Shown here: in pieces, positions 10,272-20,224 of the stretch
Layout: every line of letters starts with the position of its first letter
How positions within the stretch are numbered: position 1 is the first letter of the stretch
Assembly (NCBI GenBank): GCA_032718475.1
Contig: JAUCBJ010002243.1
Location: 1 to 59,994, forward strand
Reading direction: 5' to 3'
Length of the DNA stretch: 59,994 nucleotides
Source: Nemertoderma westbladi
Lineage: Eukaryota > Xenacoelomorpha > Nemertodermatida > Nemertodermatidae
Made by a program: the position numbers and the translations under genes
Notes under the pieces: generated by a model
What the model saw: only the letters and a program-made list of their open reading frames with translations
Told to the model about the DNA's origin: nothing
Databases searched by the model: none

Positions 10272-10888
10272 ATAACTATTTATATACTTGTGTATAAAGT
10301 AGCACTTTACAGTGTGATGATCCGAGTGGCTTTGTTACACTAGTGAGTGAGTGAAAATAAAGCCACGAGGATCAGAACACTGTAAAGTACTTTGCAACAA
10401 GTATGTATGTAGTTTTATTCCAAAATTTTAACATTACGAAATGATTGTATATACATTATAAGTGATAGAAACTGCACATATTATATTACTTGCTGTATAA
10501 ATAAATGTAAAAATGACATAAATTATGTTATAAATAAGTTAGCTTATATTTATGGTGGCGTTTGGAGCCATGTTATAATAATATAGCTATATCTTTACCC
10601 CGCCTACCAGTATGTATTGCAGTAGGCCTATCTGGCTGTCAGGCAAATTTCCGCCTATTGTTTGTGTACGTGGTATCCAATGATGGCATTAAGTAATGTC
10701 CCATTAGTGGACATTACTTAATGCCGTCATGGGTTACAACGTAAACAATAATACCAAATACAATACTAAATGTACGGGCCAATACAATGCTGTAATGAAT
10801 GTCCTCTAAAGTTGTAAAGTGCTAAATACTGTAACAACTCGTTGTTAATACTAACGGCGTTGAATAATGTTACAATTTTGGAATACAA
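10272..10888. mobile_element. MITE-like non-autonomous element inserted in the PLE 3' region
   Basis: The ~0.6-kb block is absent from the otherwise matching PLE copy 1 (empty site near 1060-1070) and recurs in inverted orientation at 41709-42308. It begins near ACTATTTATATACTTG and ends near TTTTGGAATACAAAT. Internally it has two hairpins: one of about 25-bp arms around TGATGATCCGAGTGGC (10300-10390), and one with 21-bp arms (10681-10730) around GTCCCATTAGTGGAC. No coding capacity is seen. Confidence 0.7.
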
Positions 10889-11062
10889 ATATTTACTTAA
10901 TTATAGAAAGGGATGCGGAAGCTAATATATAGTAAATTTTAAAATCTAAAATTAATACTATCGGTCGATATGTAAGAGTTACAAATCTGTGTATAGGTTC
11001 ATATTAGTGATTGCGTTGTGTTTGTTAAGGATAAACAAACTATCTATATTAGAGTGTGATAG

Positions 11063-11524
11063 TTAGAGAAGTTCTAGAGATATCAATTTAACTTTAGTAT
11101 TTAAAGTGGGCTTGACCTCGAGAATTAGAAGGGCTTCTTTGATTAGAGATTCGAATTGGGTGTTAGAAGAAGCAAGTATAGTAAAGTTTGTAGTATCGGT
11201 TGGGTGGTCCTCAGTAAGTGAATGTTCTAGAACGGCTGAGTAATTAAATGGTTTTACACGTTTGCCAGTTAGAGGAGATGTTGCCGTATGTTCACCTATG
11301 CAGGCACAAAATTGTCGGGTATTTTCACCGATATAGGAAGCTGGGCAGCTTCCACATTTGTATAAATAAACTATATTGGACCACAAGTGAGTCAGCATCT
11401 TATCCTTAACTGAAAACATGTGACCAATCCTAAACACAGGTTTAAACACTACTTTTAGATCTGCATAGGGAAGGGAGATTTTAAATAGTTTGAGGAGTCT
11501 ATTTTTAATGAGTGTAGAGTGCAT
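11063..11524 (-). CDS. PLE GIY-YIG endonuclease region (153 aa, partial)
   Basis: C-terminal part of a Penelope-like polyprotein. The endonuclease domain reads VYLYKCGSCPASYIGENTRQ (residues ~50-70), where VYLYKC and SYIGEN are the two strands of the GIY-YIG core and CGSC is the Cys pair typical of PLEs. It continues with an Arg/Glu-containing segment and HSLTEDHPTDTTNF. The conserved Arg after YIG has the local form RQFCACIGEH. The ORF start is not natural: RT should precede it in the same protein, but RT remnants lie in other frames upstream. This nuclease would nick the target for reverse transcription. Confidence 0.78.
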   Translation of the reverse strand: MHSTLIKNRLLKLFKISLPYADLKVVFKPVFRIGHMFSVKDKMLTHLWSNIVYLYKCGSCPASYIGENTRQFCACIGEHTATSPLTGKRVKPFNYSAVLEHSLTEDHPTDTTNFTILASSNTQFESLIKEALLILEVKPTLNTKVKLISLELL

Positions 11525-11624
11525 GCCAGTAGTACGATTACAAAGTTTGACGAGTTTTTTGCAAGTTTGTGTGGGAGGTTTATTGGTATTTATTTTATTT
11601 AGTAATTGTTCGGTGGCACCATTG

Positions 11625-12445
11625 AGTGTTCACTTGGATAACCAACCATTGCTTAGTAATGTATTGTGTAATTCTAAAAGGTTTATGTGGAAAATTAACA
11701 TGTTTGTACAAATGCGATACAGCCTATATGTGAGTGTATAGACGAGAGTAAATTTATAAGAAAACGGAAGAAAGCTGTGAAAGCTAGTATGCTATGCAAT
11801 CCTGTATATGTGGGTTTATGGTAAATGGGTGTGGTGATAGATAAATGATTGTTGATAGTAACAAGAACGTCCAAGAAAGATGTTTAGAATCGGTTTCGTG
11901 TTCACATGTGAAAGTTATGTTAGGGTGCTCTGTTTGTTGAGGTAGTCTAAAATTAGTAGATTGTTCTTCATAATCAAAGATCATGATACAATCATCAATG
12001 TACATTTTGTATAATGTGGTGACGAAGAACAGTTGTTTATCCAGTTAGTTTCGTGGTAGGCCATAAAGACGTTGGCTAGTGCCGGTCCTAGTGGTGAACC
12101 CATAGCAACTCCATCAGTTTGCTTAAAAAGATTGTTCAAATCAAACAGCACCAGAACATAACTTTCACATGTGAACATGAATGAAACCGATTCTAAACTA
12201 TCTTTCTTGGACATTCTTGCTACTATCAGCAATAATATATCTATCACCACATCCATTTACCATAAACCCACATATACAGGATTGCATACTAGCTTTCACA
12301 GTTTTCTTCCATTTTATTATAAATTTACAATTTACTCTCGTCTATAAACTCACATATATGCTGTATAGCATTTGTACAAACATGTTAATTTTCTACAGAA
12401 ACATTTTAGAATTACACAATAAGTTACTAAGCAACGATTACCCAA
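11625..12445. repeat. Inverted duplication of PLE coding sequence
   Basis: Sequence at about 11640-11922 reappears in reverse complement at about 12150-12440, including the segments tcacatgtgaa, ttctaaac and cccacatatacaggatt. The arms are diverged by scattered substitutions and small indels. The layout is two PLE pieces in opposite orientation around a ~230-bp centre. Confidence 0.75.
11784..12256 (-). pseudogene. PLE reverse transcriptase remnant
   Basis: Two overlapping frames keep RT motifs. QTDGVAMGSPLGPALANVFM lies near 12100, and MYIDDCIMIF, the catalytic Y-x-D-D, begins at 12005. A frame change falls between them. Palm-domain motifs of this form are characteristic of Penelope-like RTs. 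The N-terminal fingers are not seen, because sequence beyond 12150 becomes the reverse arm of the inverted duplication. Confidence 0.75.
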
Positions 12446-12465
12446 AGAGTATATATACTCTTTGG
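12442..12465. repeat. Perfect 24-bp palindrome at the edge of the PLE inverted arm
   Basis: The two halves CCAAAGAGTATA and TATACTCTTTGG are perfectly complementary. It lies at the outer end of the inverted PLE arm, just before a dispersed repeat begins. Confidence 0.7.
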
Positions 12466-12473
12466 AAGAGGGA

Positions 12474-12670
12474 ACAATTTTTTGCAATATTCTCTCGACC
12501 CTTTATTAACCTCGCTATCGCTCAGTAAGTAAAATATTTCGCGAATAGTGAAAAAAGTTATACTTTTTTTCCCATATAATAAATAATTATTCGTAGTCAC
12601 TCACATAAAACTTCCTGTTATCTATTTCGCCGCCGTCATAAACAATCCATCTGTGATAGCGCCTGTCACA
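12474..12670. repeat. Dispersed repeat family, copy 1
   Basis: Shares ccctttattaacctcgc, gaatagtgaaaaaagtt and ataataaataattatt with 13432-13610 and 18712-18850. The three copies are diverged and carry no coding sequence, and the family is not recognised. The three-fold recurrence within 6.5 kb supports a short mobile repeat. Confidence 0.6.
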
Positions 12671-13160
12671 GATGATTCTTTATGATCGCACCCGACCCAA
12701 ACCCTGTTCATCAGCTGGTAGTCCTCGATTGAGTTATATACCACTTTGAATATGAAGCAAATGTGGTCGCTTCCAATTGTGGAAATTATGTTCACTTTGA
12801 GTATTGAGATAGCTCGAGAGATGAGCTGCATGTGAGGACGGACCCCAATATTTTTATCTAGTGTATATGATTATAATCACACACACAATAAGGATTGATA
12901 AAATGGAAGCACAATTATCATATGTACCACCACCATAAATATATAACAGAATTTACAACATAGATAATAACATAATGAAAAACAGTTAGGGGAGGGGGGG
13001 GGGGGGGGGGTGATAGAAAAGCTATTATTTACATGAGTTTACAAGGCACTGCAGGATCTGTGGATGCAAAATAAATTGTAATAAAGCAAATCGGTCATTA
13101 TTATTGTCATTATACCTTTGTTATACACAGTATAACAGTATATACACAGTACACAGTATT
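12671..13160. other. Non-coding stretch with a poly(G) run
   Basis: No gene seen. A guanine-rich run at about 12990-13010 stands out. A short minus-strand open frame (12622-12831) has no recognisable motif. Confidence 0.5.
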
Positions 13161-13232
13161 TTGTTGACAAGCCGGCACAGCATTCTTAAAAATGCAGCTG
13201 CAATGCAGCATGCCGATCATAGTAGTAGTAGT
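13161..13232 (+). mobile_element. RTE-like LINE 3' end, severely truncated
   Basis: About 72 bp matching the last bases of the RTE-like element (gccggcacagcattctta through gccgatcatagtagtag), ending with the GTA-type tail. It is the same 3' end found at 4805 and 40111. Confidence 0.75.
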
Positions 13233-13431
13233 ATACACAGCGGCATAAAATGAATCTTATCAGTCAATAACACTGTAATAGGCACATGTTTTGTATAACT
13301 ATTACCCATATAACATGATTATAACACTTATAAATATAACTATTATCCATGTAAATAGAAGAGGTGCAGAAAATAAACAAATTATAGTAAAGTAAATAAC
13401 ATAAATCAATCAAAGAAAAAATGTAGAACAC

Positions 13432-13610
13432 TTTTTTTTCAACATTCTCTCCACCCTTTATTAACCTCGCTATCGCTCGGTAAATAAAATGCCACAAGAA
13501 TAGTGAAAAAAGTTCTATTTTTGTCCCATATAATAAATAATTATTCTAACTTACTCGCATAAAACTTCCTGGAACTTATTTCGCCTCCTGTCACAGACAG
13601 ATTCTTATGA
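13432..13610. repeat. Dispersed repeat family, copy 2
   Basis: Second copy of the family at 12474-12670, in the same orientation, sharing ccctttattaacctcgctatcgctcgg and the gtcccatataataaataatt core. No coding potential. Confidence 0.6.
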
Positions 13611-14409
13611 TAAATAAATATTATTAAGTATCATGCAAATATTGCATATCTTAGTAGACAATAATATTTAATCAATTTCGAGGACCTTATGGGGCTTACT
13701 GTAATAAGGTACATTGGCCGTGCCACCAAGCTTTGCCCATGTACCATAGCCTGCCAGAGTGCCCGCGCCATAAGTAAGTAAGTAAAGTATATCAATAATA
13801 TCCAATAAATTTTTCTAACACTAAACACTGAAATTAATTCAATTTCCGGTTCAGGTTACAGAGGTTCAGGTTACAGAGGCTTTTATAACCAAAACAATAT
13901 GTACCAGTACTTCGAATCCCAATGCCAATAAAAAAAATAGTTATGAATGATTAAATGTAGTGAAAAAAAAATGCAATAAAAATAGTGGAAGAATGATTAA
14001 TTTTAGTGTTCAAATAATTAATTGTGAAAAAATAATAAACCTCTTTAGCGCACAGGCATTTCCGTGGTGAAAATGATAATGTCTTAATGGTAGACGTTGA
14101 CTGTTGGTGGAGGGGGGTGGGGGCGGTGATGGTTGCTTTTGGAGTGGTCTCCGACTGCATGGCTGTAGAAGAGCGCTGCTTCTTCTGCAGGCTTTCAGCC
14201 AAGACTTCCCTCCATTCCCGTTAGCTACAGTTTTAAGATTATCCATTTTGTCATTAAATGTCACGATGACCATGTTCTCTTTATTATTTATATGGTAGTC
14301 ATGATATTAGGATGTTACGGAAGGCTTTAGTTTATTTACCACCTATATTAAAAACTAACAAAAAAACAATAAATAAGAAATGTACAGTAGGTAATAAAAA
14401 GTGTACTTA
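13611..14409. other. No recognisable gene
   Basis: AT-rich DNA. A minus-strand open frame at 14010-14273 starts MVIVTFNDKMDNLK and becomes Pro/Ser-rich. It resembles nothing I recognise and could be chance. No RNA gene or terminal repeat is visible. Confidence 0.4.
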
Positions 14410-14412
14410 ATA

Positions 14413-14998
14413 TCAGCTCACCTCTTTTGTGTACTTCAATGTCAATGTTCGACGATATCTCTTAAGTTTTGTACCTGTCAAATGTTCCACCTTCAGTTTT
14501 CCCTTGTGGTGATTCTTCTTTTGGCCCAGATTTTTTTTTCTAGTTCCAAAACTAGAAATGAGATGGATTGTGGAATTAATTGGTAGGGTCCGTCTCTTCA
14601 ATAGAGTTAGTTTCTTTTTGTAATAGGACTGCTTGCTGCTGTCTTGTGGCGCCACTGGCTTCCTTTCTAAAGAGTTAATTCCATGCCCAATGAAATCGTT
14701 TGTTTCTGATCTCACTGAGACAAATGTATCCTCCCCATGCTCGTGAATTCCCGATACATAGCATGCCTGTTCAGATACCGCTATGTCGCTAACGCTACGC
14801 TCACAGTAACCAGTATCAAGATCAACATCCTACCCAGGCAGGCTTATTGTAATCGGACTCACATATGACGGACCGTCAACATACGACGGACCATCAAGTT
14901 CATCATCAGAAGATTATGGGAACTCTAATATGGAATTGCGAGTTCCTACTGAACACAAACTGGTCACCCACAATTCCCAAGCAATTGGCTTAAGTCAG
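14413..14998 (-). pseudogene. Broken open frame of unknown function
   Basis: From about 14998 down to the stop at 14413 one minus-strand frame stays open except for two stops (TAA near 14917, TAG near 14839). The first part is acidic and repetitive (SSDDELDGPSY, then DGPSYV). The middle contains CERSVSDIAVSEQACY, and the last 100 codons are Lys/Arg-rich (KKNLGQKKNHHKGK). An acidic N-terminus followed by a basic tail suggests a nuclear or nucleic-acid-binding protein, perhaps transposon-derived, but no domain is recognised. The TAG at 14839 could instead be part of a splice acceptor (gggtag before GATGTT). Confidence 0.35.
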
Positions 14999-15239
14999 AT
15001 ATAATTCAAACTCGATTCGATTATAATATAAATGAATATTCAATAGTATTATAATAGAATTGTCCACATTGACTACTACTGACTATTAAACAGACAAGAC
15101 AAGGGCTAAAAAATAATAATATCAAATAGATTTGACCAACTCCTTGCAGATCGATTCAACTATAGTGCTTGGATGACCATATCACTGATGTAAACATTCC
15201 TATGTACTAGCATAATAACCATTTGGAAAACCTTCGTAT

Positions 15240-16531
15240 CTGGCTGCTAATTGATGGGGCTTGCCTCTACAGTAGTATATTCTAGTAAGTATGACAGTTT
15301 ATCTACATCAGATAAAGGTCGAACATCTATTGTATTGCGGAATGCAGCAACAAATTTAATGTACTTTGATACCTCACCATTAAAAACAGTTGGCTTTGGT
15401 ACCGGTTGAGATATTCACGCATTTAAACTCTCAAATGCTGTAAGAATGGAATTTATATTTCCTGGATTGTCATCTTTATTATGTAAAATATTAGATGTAA
15501 CAGGATGCTGAAAACTTAAGCTGAAATTCGGATTAGATCTATAATTAAAGGATGTATTGCTTTTATCATGCAGGATTCCATGTTTTGGTATAACAGAATC
15601 ACCAAATGATTTGGGAATTTGATTCTTATGCACAGTTGTGCTTGTATACATGTTGTTAGCATTATAGCTACCTGAAGCATGATTATATGGTATGGACTGC
15701 CAACATAATAGGTGCTGAAGTATTGTTCGAAAATATACTTGGTCCCCCATTGACACATTTTGGCTCATGTGCAGAGGTACCAGTAAGTGAATTGCCTAAG
15801 GACATGTAATTTGGTTTTGCCATGCTACTTAAGGAAAACGAAGGCGGAATGAAGGTGTTAGCCACAGGATTTAAGTCAGTACCTATGTTACTATCTTTTA
15901 TTGAATTTATCTTTTATCTTTTATTGGAATGCTATTGACAGCAATCACTTCCCTATTGACTGCTTTTTCTGGCACTGAAAATCATATTTGTAACTTGAGT
16001 ATGTTGGTCTGAATTAGTACCACTGATTTCAGTCCCAGAAACCTTGGAAATGGCCGCATCAATTTGGCCAATCATTTCCGGTTCTAAAATGTTTAACTCT
16101 TCACAAGCTAAATGTTCATTTAACTCTGAAATTTTTATAAGATGAGTACGTGTGTTTGCCTTTAACTCTTCCTTCAATTGAAGTTGATTTCGTTCAAGCC
16201 TTAACTCAATTGAAGATTGTTCAGCATCTAGCTGACATCGTAGTTGTACTAGTTTACTTTCACTTCTTGCCTTCAAAAACTTCATCGTGGCTTTAGATGA
16301 ATTAGATAATGAAGAATGCCTACTATTTTTTGAACTAATTTTACTTCCAGGCCTGTGGGATTTCGGAAAAGTGCCAGCACCCTTAGGCTCAGTGGTAAAT
16401 GGCAGATCATTAGATGAAAATCCTTCCAAAAATTTTAAATTTGGTTTCTCTAAACTTGATTCTATACTGAATAAATTGTACTGTTTTGTAAATTGCGCAA
16501 TTGCAGTCAACACCGATTTGACATCTCGCAA
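15240..16531 (-). pseudogene. BEL/Pao-type retrotransposon gag relic
   Basis: The minus-strand ORF 16531-15953 carries a Ser-rich stretch (SSKNSRHSSLSNSSKA) followed by a charged coiled coil (ARSESKLVQLRCQLDAEQSS), the standard N-terminal arrangement of BEL/Pao gag. Further down, in other frames and past a stop near 15417, comes PKPTVFNGEVSKYIKF with FRNTIDVRPLSDVDKLSYLL. That agrees with the core gag pattern of this group (a P-x-F-x-G-D/E start, then the S-D-x-x-K-L-x-Y-L helix). No zinc knuckle, protease, RT or LTR is present, and several frameshifts occur. Confidence 0.65.
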
Positions 16532-17029
16532 ACTAACTATTACGGTCCTATGTTACAGCGTTCCCCGATTGAAACCGCTCGAGTAGACAGTATACTTGTA
16601 GAACCTCCGGAAAACCAACTTATCCGTCATATGGTGCAAGAGGTTAATATGCGAGCGAGACCCTTACAAAACTCATTTTATGGGATCAAAGATCACCCAT
16701 ATTACATCCATTTGGCTCAATAGTACATGGTGAAACCCGAAGATCCTACGCACAGCTTAAGATTTCTGCCTCTGATAAATCCTTTCGATGTTGTTGAATT
16801 GGAACAGCTTCAAAAACATCTAGACCAATTGGTTAAGTCAAACTCTTTTCAAAAACCATATAATGTTCAAAGAATCGAAATGGAAGTTATCCCTCCTTAC
16901 AATCTTGATGGATTTATCAAAACTCGATTACTCCATTGGAACTTGGATGTGTTGTTCGAAGAAGAACGCATACAGCGCTATGGAGAAGAAGGTACGCATA
17001 CTACACATTATTTAAAATATCGCGACTAA
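16493..17029 (+). pseudogene. Open frame with one internal stop, unknown
   Basis: One plus-strand frame is open from 16493 to 17029 except for a TAG at 16721-16723. The upstream part contains ENQLIRHMVQEVNMRARP and FYGIKDHPYYIHLAQ; the downstream part NPFDVVELEQLQKHLDQL. The composition is protein-like, but no family is recognised. It runs opposite to the BEL/Pao relic, so it is not part of that element. It may be a degraded transposon or retrocopy fragment. Confidence 0.35.
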
Positions 17030-17106
17030 AAATTCATTCCAATTTCCTAATCCCAGGCCCAGAGGCTCGCAGAACTGACCAATATGGTAAAACACAGCGT
17101 GTAACT

Positions 17107-17385
17107 TTAGGGTGACACCAATATTGAGTTTAAGTACAATTCCTTGAATTTTTCTAGATTCTCCTTATAGCCTGCATAGAGTTCAATACCACATGTTGCC
17201 ACAACAGAATTGAATGACTCAAAGGCATCTATAAAAGGCTGGACACGGACAGCTATGTCTGCTGGACATAGATATTTCAATTTGTCAACTGATTTCAACA
17301 GTTTGTGGCAAAAATTGCCAGTAAATTGGCCATCACGATATTGCTCCCGATCTAAAAAACATGCATTACTCCAATCCAAAAGCAC
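17107..17385 (-). pseudogene. Decayed ORF, probable transposon-associated protein fragment
   Basis: The 92-residue frame reads GQFTGNFCHKLLKSVDKL, then PFIDAFESFNSVVATCGIELY and YKENLEKFKELYLN. This helical pattern (PF-x-AF-x-x-F-x-x-VV-x-x-C) resembles a protein of unknown role that is common in marine invertebrate repeats. That is an impression from memory of the family, not a search result. The start is not natural. Confidence 0.3.
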
Positions 17386-17770
17386 CAGGTCAAACCTTTA
17401 GTAATGCGTCAAACATGGTATTCACAGGGCCTGAAAGCAAGTGTAGTTCTGGAGGAGGTTGAAAATCTAATAGAGGAAGATACTGACATTGTCCAAAGGA
17501 AAGCAGCATATGCATGCAATTTCCGAACTCTTTACTCTAGATATATCCGGCAAATCCTGATGGAAGTTTGAATGAAGAAAAGGACGGGCTAATAATGGAT
17601 GGACGGATGGATGAATGGCCAGTTGAAGTAATTGACCATTGAAGTAATAATGGGAATAGTTATCATTATACATGTTCCAATATTGATTATACCGACCTTC
17701 GTTAAAGTTCCCATCCCAACTCGTGAAAGGATATATGCCCGATACCAGTAGGTTCCACTCAGCACAATTC

Positions 17771-17985
17771 GTTCCCCATGTGTTCATAGATAATGCGGAA
17801 GAAACCACGCTCTTGGGCCCAGGGGAGGATCAACTGGGTGGCAGTGAAAGGATAGGGAATGTCCAGTAAGGAGGTGAAGTCTTTGTAGAGATCTGGATAG
17901 ATCGCAGAACCAAGTTTGGAGATCCTCTCATTAAAGAGCAGGTCCAGAACAGGGCAGTTCCAGGGAAAGCATTAATGGTTCGATG
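17771..17985 (-). pseudogene. Decayed coding segment, unknown
   Basis: Between in-frame stops the minus strand encodes about 70 residues with protein-like composition, including NCPVLDLLFNERISKLG and YPFTATQLILPWAQERGFF. The base composition is clearly more GC-rich than the flanks. No further exon or domain is visible, and the family is not recognised. Confidence 0.3.
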
Positions 17986-18221
17986 CCCAATGCAGGGTGA
18001 TGCTTGGGTTTGAGGACTTATCCAAATGATTTCTCGAATTTACCATGTTTGGGGAGCCTCTCCTTGAAGGATGGAAGTGTAAAGGCGATGTTGGCGCTCC
18101 TCGAGGTTTGGGTAAAAACTTGCATGGCTCCAGTTAAACCGCAAATTTTTAACCACAAACAGTTAAACCAAAACTTAAGACTAAGTAAGAATTATAAGGC
18201 TTAACATTTTTAGAATTAAGT

Positions 18222-18503
18222 CTAAAATTTAGATCCCAAGTCCATGCCTAATTTTATAATAATGAATTGTGTACCATTACTACCATTATATACTTGCTGA
18301 ATAGTGAGTTTCTTATCCTCTAACGCAGACTCCCAAGCGACCAATTCCTCCAGTGTCGACGCAGGCAATTCCGATGGGCCTTCAATGGGAGGCGAATCCA
18401 AGGAATGAGACACTGACGCTGTATAAGCCTTCAACCACTCCTGCCTCAACTCACGGAATTCCCAGCATATTTCCATCAGCCCCTCGGCAATTGATTTCTG
18501 CAA
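18222..18503 (-). other. Short open frame, unknown
   Basis: A 93-codon frame with an acidic helical centre (STLEELVAWESALEDKKLT). It has no recognised motif, lies among decayed repeats, and may be a remnant of the same element as the neighbouring fragments. Confidence 0.25.
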
Positions 18504-18711
18504 TACTGTAAGGAAAAAGGAAAGTGTAAGGAAAGAAGAGTAACTATATTACTCTTACTACTTACTAATCTTGAGTAGTGTAAGTGTAAATAAAGGCATA
18601 TGAATGAATATATAATTTCATTCTTAAATTGCTACTTTTTCATCCGAATAATACCAATACCCCAAATCGGGAGAAAAAGCAATACCCAAAACATGGTAAA
18701 AAAACATACAA

Positions 18712-18850
18712 TTTTTCATTATTCCCTCAACCCTTTATTAACCTCGCCAGCACTCCGTAAAATTATAATACTTTGAGAGTAGTGAAAAAAGTTCAAATTT
18801 TTTTCAAAATAATAAATAATTATTAGTGTTTAGTGGAATAAAATTTTAGT
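18712..18850. repeat. Dispersed repeat family, copy 3
   Basis: Third copy of the family seen at 12474 and 13432 (ccctttattaacctcgcc, agtgaaaaaagttc, aataataaataattatt). More diverged than the other two. Confidence 0.55.
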
Positions 18851-19035
18851 TCGCACCGTAGGCAAAACTCAGTTACAAAAACGGCAAGCATCAGTTACAA
18901 ATAATTAAATGAATCTAAGACATCTGGCCTGGCACTAGTAGAGCCAGATCATCATAGAAGCTCCTTGTGCCGTTGCCCAGTCCCACAAAAGGTAATCGTG
19001 TTGATAGTTTATAATCGTGTTGACAGTTCATAAAG

Positions 19036-19527
19036 GTCTCAAGTATAATTGCTTTACTTCCAGTTACTTTTTTTACTCAGTTCATAAAGGTATCAAGTAT
19101 AATTGTAGTAATTCAAGTTACTTTTTTTACTCAGTTCTTTAAGGTGTCAAGTATAATTGCAGTTATTCAAGTTACTTTTTTTACTCAGTTCATAAAGGGG
19201 TCAAGTATAATTGCAGTTATTCAAGTTACTTTTTTACTCAGTTCATAAAGGTGGCAAGTATAATTGCTTTGTTTCCAGTTACTTTTACTCAGTTCATAAA
19301 TGTGTCAAGTATAATTGCTTTACTTCCAGTTACTTTTACTCAGTTCATAAAGGTATCAAGTATAATTGTAGTAATTCAAGTTACTTTTTTTACTCAGTTC
19401 TTTAAGGTGTCAAGTATAATTGCAGTTATTCAAGTTGCTTTTTTTACTCAGTTCATAAAGGGGTCAAGTATAATTGCAGTTATTCAAATTGCTTTTCTAC
19501 TCAGTTCATAAAGGTGTCAAGTACAAT
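19036..19527. repeat. 51-54-bp minisatellite, array 1
   Basis: Tandem units of about 51-54 bp built on actcagttcataaaggtg and tcaagtataattgc. Two sub-types differ at the 3' end: one continues agttattcaagttac, the other tttacttccagttac. The T-run before actcag varies from 4 to 7. Many units are 51 or 54 bp, so all the long plus-strand open frames here are by-products of stop-free repetition, not genes. Confidence 0.95.
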
Positions 19528-20224
19528 TGGTATAAAACATGTAATGCAAAATCTGACCTTTTTATTAACGCCCTACCAAAACTACAATATATCCACTGTA
19601 TCTAACTTGATTCGATTTTGGTCATACATATAGATAGACCAAGAGTATTCATTGTTGTAGTTTCTTTTTTGTGTTTCAGTCACACTTTCATGACTTTGTG
19701 AATAAATTGGGAAGCTCTAACTTCGTCCTTAAATAGGGAGGAATTCTTTAGTCCCTTTGTAACTAACTATAATACACAGTAGCTTTTCCACGAATGGAAC
19801 CTTCCAGCCTTTACCATGCCAATTTATATATATTATTATATATAAATTATTGTCTGACTGTGGACTTGTGTGACTTGGTTGACTGGTTTCTTATCGGGAG
19901 TAGCTGGGATAGCGCAGTGGTTTCAATCTCACTACGAGATGGCACTTGAGCGTGCCACCCACAGGAAGATATCCATATTTCCTTGAACAACGCTGCCAGA
20001 TTTTTGTTTTTCGTACAGGATTCAATGATATGGATTCAATGGACAAGCTATTGAACGACTAACCCTACAGTACCGAAAATATAAAACCGCAGGTTACGCA
20101 CAATTAAAAAGTTAACGAATTAGTCAACCAGTCACAGTTCAGGTTTTAAATATAACTATATTAGTTATTAATAAAATAAAAATTTTATTTTACCTTCCCA
20201 CTAAGTCGATGTTTCTCTACATCT
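19528..20224. repeat. Satellite spacer 1 (~700 bp)
   Basis: Conserved non-tandem block, beginning near tataaaacatgtaatg and ending near gtcgatgtttctctac. It contains an AT palindrome (tatatatattattatatata), a segment with an A-box-like TAGCGCAGTGG, and an AT-rich 3' part. Four further copies occur. It is most like spacer 4, with which it shares gaacgactaac and the lack of the gttagagttttagtacatcg insertion. Confidence 0.9.

Larger units (their letters stand above)
9987..12300 (-). mobile_element. Penelope-like element with RT and GIY-YIG remnants (copy 2)
   Basis: Minus-strand PLE. From 5' to 3' on that strand there are RT remnants (QTDGVAMGSPLGPALANVFM near 12100, then MYIDDC near 12000), the GIY-YIG ORF (11524-11063), and a 3' region down to 9987 with a hammerhead-like core. 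A ~0.6-kb MITE-like element interrupts the 3' region at about 10272-10888. The RT is shifted between frames, and the region overlaps one arm of an inverted duplication, so the copy is dead. Copy 1 (787-1513) supplies the uninterrupted 3' region. Confidence 0.82.

Noticed and set aside
14104-14298. Small plus-strand frame with a Gly-rich start
   Set aside because: Overlaps a minus-strand Pro/Ser-rich frame and has no motif; composition effect.
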